DNA of 64,000 nucleotides from Beta vulgaris subsp. vulgaris (lineage: Eukaryota > Streptophyta > Magnoliopsida > Caryophyllales > Amaranthaceae). Each line of letters opens with the position of its first letter. Positions within the stretch are counted from its first letter, which is position 1. Where the stretch lies: the NCBI RefSeq assembly GCF_026745355.1, contig NC_079206.1, positions 11,190,779-11,254,778 of the forward strand, given 5' to 3'. Positions 13,063 through 23,939 of this stretch are shown here, piece after piece. The notes beneath the pieces are model-generated. The model did no database searches and was not told the DNA's origin. It was given only the letters and a program-made list of their open reading frames with translations. The translations under genes and the position numbers were made by a program.

Positions 13063-13325
13063 ATATTCTAAAGCTTAACGCTACATTCCTAGCTTAATTT
13101 CTGGCGATATTACACTATGAAGTGTTTTGGCATATATATATTTGTGGGTTGTAGGTTCTATAGTTAGCCTAAGAAAAAGTGTGTTTGCTAATTTATATAG
13201 ATAATAGGATTTATTAAGTAATTCAAACTAATTTACCTTTTAAACACCAATGACATTGTGATCTACATGTGATTATTGTTTATCCAAATGAACATTGTTA
13301 ATCGAAATCTCATTTTTTTAATCAA

Positions 13326-14718
13326 TCTATACAAATATATTAGGAACGGTGTCACGTGGCACTCTTCTGAATCTTCTAATACACATGTTTATAATCTCAA
13401 ACAAAAATATTAAGGGAAAATTCCTCAGGTACCCCTGAGGTTTGGCGTAATTCGTAAATTACCCCCCACATTTGGGGAATTCCTCAGATACCCCTGAGGT
13501 TTGTGTTTGGGCTCAAGATACCCTTACTATGGACGGAACCCTAACACCGCATGGTTTTCCTTCTCTCTCTCCCCAATTTTCTCTCTCCTCCCATTCCGCC
13601 ACTTACTACCAAACCCCTCCTCCCTCACTCCGGCGCCGGCGACCTTACCCCCTCCCTTCCCCATTCCCGATTCCCTTACCCTCGACGTTGGCGCCGGCCA
13701 GAATAGCAGAACAGCAGCCTAGGGTGGTGCCTAGGGTGGTTTCGAGGGAGGGTTAAAGGGTTTGGGGAGGCGTATCTGGGTGGGGAAGGGAGGGGGTCGA
13801 CCCCGATGGGAGACACGGAAGGGGTGCCATTTCCGATAGGGGGAAAGGGGGGAGGGGTGGTGTCGGGGTGGCTGGGGTGGGGGAATCAAGAATGGGGAAA
13901 GGGAGGGCTAGGGTGGGGTGTCAAGGGGGGGGGGGAGGAAAGGGAGATGGTGGGGTTGCTGGTGGGTGCTGCTGTTCTGGCCGGCGAAGGGAAGAGGGTG
14001 GGTTTGCGGGGGTGTTGCTGTTCTGGCGGACGAAGGGAAGAGGGTAAGGTCGCTGGCGCCGAAGTGGGTGGTGGTCACCGGTTGTAGGCCGCCAGCTGGG
14101 GGAGGGGGTTGGCAATGGGGGGTAATGGGAGGAGAGAGAAAATTGGGGAGAGAGAGATGGAAAACCTAACAGCGTTAGGGTTTCGTCCATAGTAAGGGTA
14201 TTTTGAGCCCAAACACAAACCTCAGGGGCATCTGAGGAATTCCCCAAATGTGGGGGGTAATTTGGGAATTATGCCAAACCTCAGGGGTACCTGAGGAATT
14301 TTCCCAAATATTAACTATCTGTAGTTACTAAGATTCGAATGACCTTTGATATGTAATGTGAGAGTTTGACCACTAATCCATTACAATTTCAATGCTTAAT
14401 AATGTTTCAAAGCAAAACATAATGAAGTCTTATAATTATATGTAAGTATAAAAATATGTAGACAAGCCTTTTGATTTGAACCTTTTTATTAAGTACTATA
14501 AGAACATTCTCTTATCCAAATTGCATTGAAATCGTTATTATTATCCCCAGTTCCTTAGATGTTTTTTAACAACTTATCATGCCATAACGTCCATTTTCCA
14601 TTTTTGCACTATACAATATATTACGAAAAGCTAATGGAATCAATCATGAAATTTATGAATAATAATATATTTGGTAATTGTAATTGAACCGGAGCATCGC
14701 CCGAGCCAAAATACTAGT
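13326..14718 (+). mobile_element. Non-autonomous Helitron, copy 1 (split by a Mutator foldback element)
   Basis: The 5' end TCTATACAAATATATTA is preceded by A; the 3' end CTAGT is followed by T, matching Helitron insertion between A and T with no duplication. About 10 bp before the 3' end is the short stem CGGAGCATCGCCCG. No Rep/helicase is present. Without the nested element at 13414-14305 the Helitron is about 0.5 kb. The same 5' motif with GTCACGTGGCACTC just inside it occurs in the Helitron at 38743. Confidence 0.8.
13414..14305. mobile_element. Mutator-type foldback (long-TIR) element nested in Helitron
   Basis: Flanked by an exact 9-bp duplication AAATATTAA (13405-13413 and 14306-14314). 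The two ends are near-perfect inverted copies for about 140 bp, starting GGGAAAATTCCTCAGGTACC and containing repeated ACCCCTGAGG/CCTCAGGGG boxes. The 600-bp interior is very G-rich on the plus strand and looks like reshuffled untranslated or intron sequence. Open frames across the ends are artefacts of the inverted repeats. No transposase. Confidence 0.9.
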
Positions 14719-14781
14719 TACTTCAATCGAAACCTGCTCCAAGCCTTTGAGCAAGTCCATGATTTTTTTGTATTAATTTTC

Positions 14782-15200
14782 GAGTTTTTTGCGAGGATAT
14801 ACCAGGGTAATAGAGCATTTTGTGGGGATATACCTCATTAAACTTTTTTTGTGGGGATATACCAACCTAAATTTAAGTTTTGTTAAAAGATACCAAAATC
14901 ACTATTTCTAGCGAAAAAGTCAAATTTTCAATCTTTGACTTGCTTAATTACTCTTTGTATAGTGCATGATATTCAATTTCTTCTATTACATTCATTTTCC
15001 TCTAACTTCCTCAATGTCACTTTGTGGCTCACTCGTGAGTTCCTACCAAACAAAGGCCGAAAATTTGACTTTCTCGCTGGAAATAGTGTTTTTGGTATAT
15101 TTTAACAAAACTTAAATTTAATTTGGTATATCCCCACCAAAAAATAAAATGTATCCCCACAAAATACCCTATTACCTTGATATATCCCCGCAAAAAACTC
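14782..15200. mobile_element. Mutator-type foldback MITE, second family
   Basis: Ends GAGTTTTTTGCGAGGATATA and its inverse, with long arms (over 100 bp) containing repeated GGGGATATACC boxes. Flanked by TTAATTTTC / TTAATTTCC (14773-14781, 15201-15209), a 9-bp duplication with one mismatch. It could fold into a nearly complete hairpin. Non-coding. Confidence 0.85.
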
Positions 15201-15209
15201 TTAATTTCC

Positions 15210-16280
15210 ATTTACAATTAGAATAACATTTTCTAAAAAAAAGTAAAGAAAATTGTACGATTTATCAACAGTTGTCATTTTCTATTATATATAATATGTA
15301 TTTCTTGCTGTGAGGAACAGCATCAATTTGGTCTCAGGGTTTTTTACCTAGTAGGCCATGTTATGTTGTTGCGATATCACGTTGGCACCTCAAGACTTTT
15401 AAATTATCACAATTGTAACTTCTTACTTTGAAATTATGCTTCGTGTGTTACAACTTTCAAGATTTAGCCATAATTTAGGCAACGAAATCCTCTAAGCAGT
15501 AAAATTAATTAAATAATTAAACATACATTATTATAACGCCACCTTTTTAGGACATAGAGAGAGCTCGTTTTGTGGGAATTATAAATCAATAAAGTTGTAT
15601 GTGTAAAGCCAAGCTATGCTATTATTAATAATCCAAGTTGTCTAAACTATCACATGGTGATTATATGGCAATTCATGATTGTTATGTACGAGATTAAGAC
15701 CGCATTGAATTGGCTAGTCTAAAATATGCGATCTTTTATTATTTTTTAAATAATCCAGTAATGGCCTAAAAAGATTATAGGGTTTAGATCAATACACTAA
15801 TGAGTGTAAACTAAATTATACACTAATACAATAAATTATCATTTTTTATTAGAAATTTTACAAATTAAAATTCAAGTTGGTCAAATAATCTCAAGTTTGA
15901 CAGCTCTCTCCTTGTTAATACTATTATTCTAGAATTTTAAGAGAAGACAACCTCATCACAAAGTATCATCTCCTATGTATTCTTTTTATACTTGTAACAT
16001 GTTAAAAATATTATCTATTACTTGAGACGTTGACATTAATTTTTGACGATATGTTATCTCCTTTTCTTTCTTATAGTCCGATCCCTGGCACTAGGGGTTT
16101 AAATGAGATGCGATAACTGACGAACTACTCGAGATCGACTCGGTTAAAACTCGATTCGAGTGAGCTCGAATCAAACTAGAGCTCGGCTCAAGATGTTGGC
16201 TAGTCGATAGAGTAACTTGATGCGCTGCTCGAAAACTCGTGACAAGATCAAATTTTCAATTATCTATAACAAAATACCTA
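15210..16280. other. Intergenic, no gene; weak CTCGA-rich repeat near 16100-16200
   Basis: No protein or RNA gene seen. Around 16094-16200 a stretch beginning CACTAGGGGTTTAAATGAG contains many GAGCTCG/ACTCGA words and looks like one end of a hAT-like repeat whose partner end I did not find. Confidence 0.4.
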
Positions 16281-16289
16281 AATTCGATT

Positions 16290-16913
16290 TTTTCTTGTAA
16301 TTGGGGTACATTGTATTATTTCACGGTTCGACCCAAAGGTCTAAAGCCTCCTTGGCAATACACATGATAGCATCAATTTTATCATTACATCATAACCTAA
16401 AGAGAAGGAAAGAAACTAAGCTCAAGAGGGATAAGATCAAAAGGTAACCGAGGAATTCATAGCCATGCAAGAAACTTGAATCCTTGTTTAGTCCTTGTTT
16501 GGCAAATGGATCCGCGACAAAACTTGCTTCTCTTCTTTATGAAAAATGGTGATGTTCAAGTCAGTGTTCATGGAGTTTTCGATGAACTTAAGTATGAAAG
16601 CAAGATTCTAAGGTGCCTCATTCAATGTGTTGCACCACTTGACCGCGTTTGTCAAATCTGATTCAATAATGATTTGTTGATGTCAAAACAATCATTATTC
16701 AAGGAGATTTTGATGGCTCTATGTATTGCAAAGAATTCAGCACAATTAATTTCCATAGGGGAATAGGTGTAAAGAAGAAATATAAATCTTCCAGTGACAT
16801 AACACAAGACACCTCTAATTCAAGACTTGGAACAAGCGGTTTCACAGATGCATCGACATTCTATTTCAAGTGGTGGTCCAGGGGGACACCATTGCACTTA
16901 CCAGGCGAACCAG
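16290..16913 (-). pseudogene. LINE 3' end: RNase H domain remnant and tail
   Basis: Read on the minus strand just past the solo LTR: WNVDASV (RNase H strand 1 with its Asp), then NCAEFFAIHRAIKISL (helix with catalytic Glu) and ESDLTNAVKWCNTLNEAP (second Asp), then a decayed C-terminus. These belong to the RNase H domain found after the zinc-binding region in many plant L1-type LINEs. It is broken by frameshifts. Downstream, near 16286-16292, a short A-rich run on the minus strand may be the old poly(A) tail. It is the 3' continuation of the LINE pieces at 17590-23880. Confidence 0.65.
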
Positions 16914-17564
16914 TGTAAGTTCTATTGACTATCAATCTAGAAATAATAGCAAACAATAATAGAATATCAAATAATAAAGCAGGAAAGAACACACCAGAAA
17001 TTTTACGTGGAAACCCAAGAACTGGGAGAAAAACCACGAATCTGCACTAGGAATCGATGAATATTCAAGAAAGATTACAAAAAGCACTCAAGAACTCTCT
17101 CTATCGCTTTTTCTCTCTCTAATATGTGTTTAAAGATGAAGAATACATTAATGACGTAATTAGGGCACCTATTTATATCCCCACTAAGCAAAACCGGAAA
17201 AAAACGCGTCCTCGATAGGTGCGGGCGCACCATCCCGTGGTGCGGGCGCACCAGCCTTTGGTGCGGGCGCACCAGGCCTCAGGTGCGGGCGCACCTGAGT
17301 CTTCTGCCGTCAGCTTCGTCAGTTTTCGTAAAACTGGTCATAACTTTCTCGTTTCTCATCGGAATTGGACATATGACCTATCGTTGGAAAGCTCTCGGAA
17401 CAAGCTATCACCTCCACTTTGAATCACCTCAAAATCATTTCTAGATTGAAAGATATGCCCATTCAAAGTTCGCCTTATGCCCAATATGACGTTTTCCCTT
17501 TACGCAACCTCATCTCCACACCCATACACCTTCATGAGCTCCATATACTACCATATACCCAACA
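16914..17564 (-). mobile_element. Solo LTR (copia-like) inserted in LINE
   Basis: A 651-bp segment starting TGTAAG and ending CCCAACA (TG...CA) is bounded by the 5-bp duplication ACCAG on both sides (16909-16913, 17565-17569), so it is a complete solo LTR. Minus orientation is supported by the TATA-type box ATTTATA at 17171-17177 (TATAAAT on minus) and by the TGTTGGG start on that strand. It interrupts the LINE between zinc-binding and RNase H domains. It shares the block TTTATATCCCCA followed by AAAACGCGT with the solo LTR at 40473-40944. It carries four copies of the palindrome GGTGCGGGCGCACC. Confidence 0.9.
17218..17295. repeat. Four GGTGCGGGCGCACC palindromes, 21-22 bp apart, in LTR U3
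   Basis: Exact 14-mers at 17218-17231, 17239-17252, 17260-17273 and 17282-17295, with variable spacers. On the minus (transcribed) strand they lie just upstream of the TATA box, so they are in the position of an LTR enhancer. Confidence 0.85.
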
Positions 17565-17589
17565 ACCAGTCATTGAAAGGGTGCAACCA

Positions 17590-18584
17590 CCCCATCCTAC
17601 AATAATTCAGCCAATGTAGAGTTTACTTTTTCAAAGAATCTTGTATTTTTTTCCTTCCAAATTATCCAAACAATGATAAAAATATGGCTGGCCAAACTTT
17701 GATGAAAATGCCTCTTAATTAAAGGGGGGAAGCCGTTGATAAAATGAAGCTCTGATAAAGACGAGGAATAATGTCCATATGACGTTCCAAAGGTGAAGCC
17801 ACCACTCCAAATTTGACAGAAAAAGGAGCAATAGAGGAATAGATTGTTATTACTCTCTAGAGAGATACCACATAGTACACAAAGAGAATCTTCTAAAGAT
17901 ATGACAACATTGTTGTTCAATTCTTCATTTGTCTGAACTTACCAAGTATTGTGAACCAAGTGAATATCTTGATTCTATGAGACAATAAGCTACACCAGAT
18001 TCCCTTTATTGCTTCACGGGTATGATGGTTAGAAGATTTAGCGAATGCCATTCTAAATGATTTAACCGAGAAAGACTCAGATTTATGGGGGTTCCATATG
18101 AGAGTCAATACCATCCATGGATAGTACAACTTGGTCTAACAAGTGTTGTAGAGTATTGCGTTCAATTGTATTATGGAGACGAAGAACACGCTTAGAACTA
18201 TACCGATAACCCATTGAGGAGACTAGTGCACACAAGGCAGTGAAGATTGAAAATAGTTTAAGGCTCAATTTTTATAAAGGGGGATCACCAAGCCAAAGAT
18301 CATGCCAAAATAGAGTATGTAGGTCATTTCCAATTTTTTTCCGGACATTTGAAATTAATATAACTTTCAAAGGGGGACCGTGAAGAATTATCCGACAGAT
18401 ATTTCTCCAAAGGTCTCCTTGAGTCGGAGTAGATAGGTCCGAAATTTAGAGTGAGGGAGGATAACCATATTTTTCCTGGATTAATTGTCTCTAAAGAGCA
18501 AGGTTCCATAGAAGAACACCATGCCCATTTGAAGAAGAGGGTTATGTTCCCCTGCGATAAATTCCCGAAGAGACCACCAAGGAG
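17590..18584 (-). pseudogene. LINE zinc-binding (zf-RVT) region and preceding linker, decayed
   Basis: Minus-strand frames show, in order: WWSLREFIAGEHNPLLQMGM near 18570, FWHDLWLGDPPL near 18290, HKSESFSVKSFRMAFAKSS near 18060, IWCSLLSHRIKIFTWFTIL near 17980, then CVLCGISLESNNNLFLYC with QIW near 17850, and VWIIWKEKNTRFFE near 17650. The FWHD-WLG, IKIFTW and C-x2-C...C-x-IW blocks are the standard landmarks of the zinc-binding region in plant L1-type LINE ORF2. The histidine expected in the zinc cluster reads Asn here. Several stops and frameshifts. It abuts the CACTA element at 18585. Confidence 0.8.
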
Positions 18585-20557
18585 CACTAGTATTGAAATG
18601 TTTATTTGTGTCGGATCCGGGATCCCCATTTGCGTCATTTCCAGGTATGTCACTAGAGGTTTCGATGCAAATCTCCGAGATATAATCTGCGTCGGATGTA
18701 GATCCTACAGAATTTGTAAACCATTTGAGTTAGATGCTGAGCCTAACGCGACGTAAATGTCAGATGTTTAGCGTAGCCATACCTTGTTTTTCAACCAAAA
18801 AAAAAGGACGATTGCGTCAGACATAGCCCATCATCCTACGCAAATTGGTATTTTTTTACCAATTTGCGTCGGATGAGGCTCCAAGTCTGATGCAAGTTGT
18901 TGTGTTTTAAAGAAAAAAAATCAAAAATACTGTTGATTGTACAAATTGCATTCAGATTCCAAACCAGATTGCAACATTCTGATCGCAACATACTATTGAT
19001 TCTTTCAGCCACCATTCATTTTGCAAGAGAATAAAAAAAATAGATTAAAATAACAATTCCACCACCATTCATATTCCAAACCATAATTTTTTACTCTCTA
19101 CAACTGTTCTGTGTTCTGAAAACATGAAGAAGAAAATCTAAAATGAAAAAATTATACAAATCATATCTAAAAAGATCAAAATATAGAAGTTTGGTCTGCA
19201 ATTTCTTCTCTTCCTCCACCAGATCTGGAAATTCAATAAATTTCATGTTAATTGAGTTGATAAACTAAAAAATTAACTAAATAGGGCGATTAATTTTTAC
19301 AGTTAAAGGTTTGCAAACAAAGAAATTCAAGATTAAAGGTGAATAAAAAACCTGAACAACTGGAAATTTATTAAAGCAGTGCACGAAAATTGTGGCTGGG
19401 TAGGGAGGCGCGGCAGGAGCAGCAGGCCAGGGTGGTGTGGTAGAGTAGAGGATCGAGAATTGACAAGGAAAGCGAGTAGAGGAGAGAGACTCAACTTGTT
19501 CGAGAAGAAGCATCAAAATTACCAACACATTACATCGACGAAGTCAAAGACAACCCAAAAAAAACCCGGGTTGTAATCAGATCAATTCCTACCCAACAAA
19601 AAGCAAAAAATTATAGAAATTATAAACAAAAAATTGGATGAAAAATAAAATAAAAAATGTAAAAAATTAACCCTAGATCTGAAGCAAACGACGAATTTAT
19701 GTTTCGAAATTGATTAATTTACAATAGAGGTAAGACCTCTTACGTTACTGTTGTTGATGGCTTCATGCTTAGATGATTTTGACCAGCAGCGACTCGCGAT
19801 GGTGGTTGAGAAGTGGATCGTTTTTGTTACCGGTGGTTGGGTGGCATTGTAACATACTGCTTTTGTTAGTTGGGTGGTTGAGTGTCGGAGTGGGAGGTTT
19901 TAAGGAGATGCGAACCGGTGAGAGAACTCAATTTGTGCCAACAATCATCAATCTTTAGAGGCTCATCAATTTGTGGAGTGGATGGAGAGTGAGGGGGAAA
20001 TTAAACGCCATGCATGATTGATTGCTCGAAAGATAGAGATCTGGTTTTGGTTGGAAGAAGAGTTGCCGAAGAAGGATGAGAGAGAATGAGGTATGGAAAG
20101 TTGGGCAAGGAGAGAGAAGAACAAGAGCTATATCGACTATTAAATTTTGTAGGGTTTGGGGAAATAAGTAGTATCGAGGTGTGCGAGTTTTAAAAAATTT
20201 GCGTACAACTCATCTGCGTCGTATGGAATAGATAAACGATGTAAATCGTTCAGTAAAGATGATTCACGTCGTGTTTATGGCCCATCTGACGCAAATCATG
20301 GCCCAAAACTTCTTTTATTACTTCAAAATTTGTTTTCATCACATATCTGTATTTGATGCAAATCATTTTCCCCTATTTTCAATTGTGATTTGCGTCGGAT
20401 GGGGGCAATGACCGATGCACATTACTTAAAAGTAGTGTCGGATTGGCGGCAGATCCGATACAAATGATCTATGCATGACCATCTTCATCAGCTTCTTAGA
20501 TGTTTGCTGCAAATCTGGAGACGCAAATTCACATTTTTCTCCTAGTGGAGCTTGGAC
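18585..20557. mobile_element. Non-autonomous CACTA element, copy D, inserted in LINE
   Basis: Starts CACTAGTATTGAAATG and ends CATTTTTCTCCTAGTG; the inverted ends align over about 30 bp. Flanked by GAG (18582-18584 and 20558-20560). Many subterminal units of TTTGCGTCGGATG and its inverse sit at both ends. The interior lacks transposase. The LINE reading resumes on both sides (MSKLH on one side, WWSLREF on the other), which confirms the insertion. Confidence 0.88.
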
Positions 20558-20850
20558 ATCTCAAGACGATCCCATGATACCGCATGAAAGGCTTTTTTTT
20601 TGTCAGTATTTGCACACACACAAAAACTGCCTTTGGCGCTTGTTGATTTTAAAAATGACGCCATTTGGGACCGAAAATAGAGACATGTAGTAGAGAGAAA
20701 GACTTGAGATGGATGATTTGATGAGAATCGTCCGACAACTTATTGATAACAGATTGCCCTTCCGAGAGGCTAGTTTCATGCTCATACGATTGAGAATCGG
20801 ATGCCACATGCTAATTTCTGACATATTACACCCAGTTGGAAGCTTAAGAT
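20558..20850 (-). pseudogene. LINE reverse transcriptase C-terminal part, decayed
   Basis: Minus-strand reading: PTGCNMSEISMWHPILNRMS, KLASRKGNLLSISCRTILIK, SSISSLSLYYMSLFSVPNG, then KINKRQRQFL and HAVSWDRLEMSKLH. This matches the region after the FADD motif in plant LINE RT (W-P-I...L-S-x-x-x-R-x-x-L-I-K-S...P-x-Y-x-M-S-L-F). It is interrupted at its 3' side by the CACTA element. The upstream RT core is missing; the next upstream piece is at 23680-23880. Confidence 0.82.
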
Positions 20851-21781
20851 ATACTAACCTATGTTTCTAAATAAGTGAAACATAGAGAAGTGGCTTACTT
20901 ATAAGGTTTAAGAGCAATTTAGTTATAGTGAAACAATTAGAATACCAATTGATCTACATGATTTATCCACTAACTACCCACCAACCCACAACCATAGAAA
21001 ATCCCGACCATGATAAACACTAATACACCACCACTGCTGCCACCATTCTTTTATTAACAACACCAACACCAAATTCGAAATACCTAAAACTACAAAACGT
21101 AACATAAATTCAGTTTACCTTAATTTTCCTCTGAATATCATTGAAATCAAAGAATCGATTTGTAAAAGATGCAAGAGCTATCCCCACTCTTTACTAGTGC
21201 TCTTAGTCGGCAACAACTGAAGCACAAGCAGACGACGCGTGCACATATCGTACCCTCAGGGTAAGAAATCGTGGCTAACAAGCGCTTCAAGAACACTCGA
21301 TTTGCCGCATTTTGGCTTCGACAACGACGACTTTCAACAAGTCAAAACCCTTAGTGCTTCCTCATTGCGTCGTTATATCTTATAGCTTGTTTACTATAGT
21401 GATGACAAAATACCATAGTGAAGCATATGTTGCTATTGTCGCTGCCATTGATGATGAAGAAGATGACTGAGGGATTGAGTCGTTCGCCATGGAAGACATA
21501 GGAGGAGATGAAAGTGAGAAGATCGATCGAAACCCTAGGTAGAAAAGGAGGGTATGTAGCAGCTCGTGGTTGTTGATAAACGAACTTTGAGAAGGCTAAC
21601 AAATCAACAAAGCCATGGTTAACAAAATGAAGATAAAAGGAATCTGTAGATCCCCTAAAATACTCGGCTGTAAGTGGTGGTTTTAGGTGAGTATAATGGT
21701 GGCTCAAAGGGGTCAAAGTTAGAATCAGAGGAGAGAAAGAGATTGGGGAGAATGGAGAAGGTTCACGAGAGAGAGAAGTGG

Positions 21782-23240
21782 CACTAGTAGAATAAATGCT
21801 TATTGGTGCGGTGATATTGATGCGGTTTTACCCATACGCAACAATATATCACGCAAAAAGAAAATAAAAAATATAAAATAACCATATTGTGGCGGTTTCC
21901 GCCAAAAACCACAGCAATATGGTTTCAACGGAATTTTTTTGAAACTTTTTGACCATTTGACCGGAAATATTGTTGTTGTTTCTGACGAAAACCGCAGCAA
22001 TATAATAAAATAATATAAATAATTATTTAGATCTATTGCTGCGGTTCTACTAAAAAACGCGCAGCAATAGGCTTTTAAAATCAATATTTAAATAGGTCAT
22101 TTAGGGTTTCAATCCTCTTTCTTTAATTTACACGCCTCACTCTCCTCTCCCTCATCTCACTCTCTCTCCTCTCTTCCTGTGCATGCCTCACTCTCCGTCT
22201 CTCCCTCATCCTCATTTCACTATCTCTCCTCCTCTCTTCTTCTCCTCCCCTCATCTTCTATCATCCTCTCCTCTCAACCACGCTGGCGTCACCCTCTCAA
22301 TCACGCCGGCGTCACCTCCTCACCCTCTCCTCTCAACCACGCTGGCGTCACCCTCTCACCCTCTCCTCTCAACCACGCCGGCGTCACCTCTCACCCTCTC
22401 CTCGCAACCACGACGGCGTCACGAAACACACACGCCTCATCTCACCCTCTCAATCACGCCGTTGTCATACAACCACGCACACCTCATCTCAACGACGCCA
22501 ACATCGCTTGTGAATAGATCTAACGCGTCGCGACGACGCGCGATAAAGAGGAGAAGGATGGTTGCCGGCAGACGACGCGTGATCGCTACGAGGAACTTCG
22601 GATGCTTGTCGGCAGACGACGCGCGGGATGGTTGTCGGCCATCCAGATCTAGTATTGTTTTTTATTTTATTTCTGTTTTGTAGTTAAATTAGACTAGGGT
22701 TTCTGATTTTTTGTTATTTTTGTTTGTTAAGAATCCATGTAATGTTAGGGTTTCTGATTTTTTGTTATTTTTTAATTTGTGCATTTTATTTTTAACTTAC
22801 ATTTCAGTTTCTTAATTTTATAGTTTGTTAGGTTTTAGTTTTAATTTTTTTTTCTTTGTCTTTTTATTTCAGTTTTTGTTTGATTTTCTTAGATTTGTAA
22901 CATAGATTATTGTAATTATGTTTATATTATAATTGTATTATCACTATAAAAAATTTATGGCTAGAGACATGAAGAAAAAAAATTTTTTTTACCTGTCATG
23001 TGTCAATTGCTGCGGTTTTGGGAAGAAAACGCGGCAATAAACCTGTATTTTTAATATTAAAAAATAAGCATATTGCTGCGGTTTTTCCCAGAAACTGCAG
23101 CAATATGTTGAGTTATTGTTGCGGTTTAAAACAACAGCAATATAATTATTACCTATTGCTGCCCCCTTAATTGTTGTGCGCCCAAAACCACAGTAATAGG
23201 CCACTTTTGACCGCGGCAATAAGCATTTATTCTACCGGTG
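21782..23240. mobile_element. Non-autonomous CACTA element, copy B
   Basis: Starts CACTAGTAGAATAAATGC and ends GCATTTATTCTACCGGTG, flanked by TGG on both sides (21779-21781, 23241-23243). Both ends are packed with ATTGCTGCGGTTTT / AACCGCAGCAATA units able to form hairpins. The interior carries a minisatellite and a Leu/Phe-rich low-complexity stretch but no transposase. It is the same family as copy C at 58477-60148 (identical first 17 bases and the same subterminal repeat word). Confidence 0.9.
22270..22490. repeat. Minisatellite built on CTCAACCACGCTGGCGTCACC
   Basis: Five or six degenerate copies of CAACCACGCTGGCGTCACC with CCTCTC linkers. In two overlapping plus-strand frames they give repeated NHAGVT or TTPASP peptides. 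These frames have no other coding evidence, so I treat this as a repeat, not a protein. Confidence 0.75.
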
Positions 23241-23589
23241 TGGTAGTGGTCTGGGTGGTAAGTGGTTTGTAGGGTAAGGGTGGGTGGTGTTCTAATGATG
23301 GTCGACGGATGAAGGAGAAAAGGGTTGTCATGGGAGCGAGTTGAGGAGAGGAGGGGTTGGATTTAGAAGAGTAACAAATATTAGGCTAGTAGGTGAATGG
23401 TTATATTAGATTGTTTTATAACATTATTAATGGTAATTTTGTAATAAAAGCAAACAAAACTTCCTATTTTTAGCTTGGTATCACTTATTGTGACATTTTC
23501 TAAAGTGGAAAATGTTGCACTTATTTACAAATGGAGGAAGTAATATTTAGCACAATGTATGAAAAAGACGTGTTCCATTTTTTTTTTTT

Positions 23590-23692
23590 GCCAATTTTTT
23601 TTTTTGTGAAGGGCTGCTACGGAAAGGGCTGCTGGCCAAAACGCAGCCTTTAGGGCTGTTTTAACCGCAGCCCTTCCGTTTTTTTCCACTAT
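23590..23692. mobile_element. Truncated CACTA-like terminus
   Basis: Reading leftwards from 23692, AATAGTGGAAAAAAACGG resembles the CACTAGTGGAAAAAAC end of copy A, followed by inverted AAGGGCTGCGGTT/GGGCTGCT units. The partner end is not visible. It sits exactly where the LINE RT reading frame breaks off (KVKATILN). Confidence 0.5.
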
Positions 23693-23885
23693 TGTTCAGA
23701 ATAGTCGCTTTTACTTTCTTCCTTTTACAAGAATTCAACAGTTCACTAATCATCAAGACACCATTAAGGATCTGTCTTCCTTCAATAAAGAAAGATTGAA
23801 AAGGGTCTATCAAGTGATCCATAACTCGTTGAAGTCTTCTAACAAGAAGTTTTGCAACAATCTTATAAATACATCCCACCAGGCT
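23680..23885 (-). pseudogene. LINE reverse transcriptase fragment (early fingers region)
   Basis: Minus-strand reading: GCIYKIVAKLLVRRLQRVMD, then LIDPFQSFFIEGRQILNGVL and ISELLNSCKRKK. This matches the block NVIYKI-AK-LA-RL...P-QSAF-GRQI-D of plant LINE RT, N-terminal to the catalytic aspartates. It ends abruptly at the CACTA-like terminus. Together with 20558-20850, 17590-18584 and 16290-16913 it forms one minus-strand LINE in correct domain order; the YADD-type catalytic core has been lost in between. Confidence 0.8.
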
Positions 23886-23939
23886 AATTAAATCATTTAT
23901 GTTGAATCATAAGTTTTGTAATTTTATATAGCTAATTAA

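Larger units (their letters stand above)
20854..23540. mobile_element. Composite element bounded by Stowaway-type ends
   Basis: Left end CTAACCTATGTTTCTAAATA and right end (inverse CTTCCTCCATTTGTAAATAA) are a matching pair of Stowaway termini, with TA outside each (20852-20853, 23541-23542). The distance is far above a usual MITE because CACTA copy B sits inside and about 1.2 kb of other sequence remains. That sequence has pyrimidine/purine-rich blocks and no gene. Either it was enlarged by further insertions, or two MITEs ended up as one. Confidence 0.45.

Noticed and set aside
13472..13756. 94-codon frame, and its mirror on the minus strand at 13921-14247
   Set aside because: Both arise from the two inverted arms of the Mutator foldback element and share the same start MGNSSD peptide for that reason; no domain or codon bias.
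17218..17295. CRISPR-like array (regular repeats with spacers)
   Set aside because: There are only four 14-bp palindromes with spacers of 7-8 bp, within a plant LTR; no cas genes and wrong biology.
22183..22683. 166-codon Ser/Pro/Leu-rich frame inside CACTA copy B
   Set aside because: It follows a minisatellite, overlaps another frame with equal repeat structure, and has no domain.
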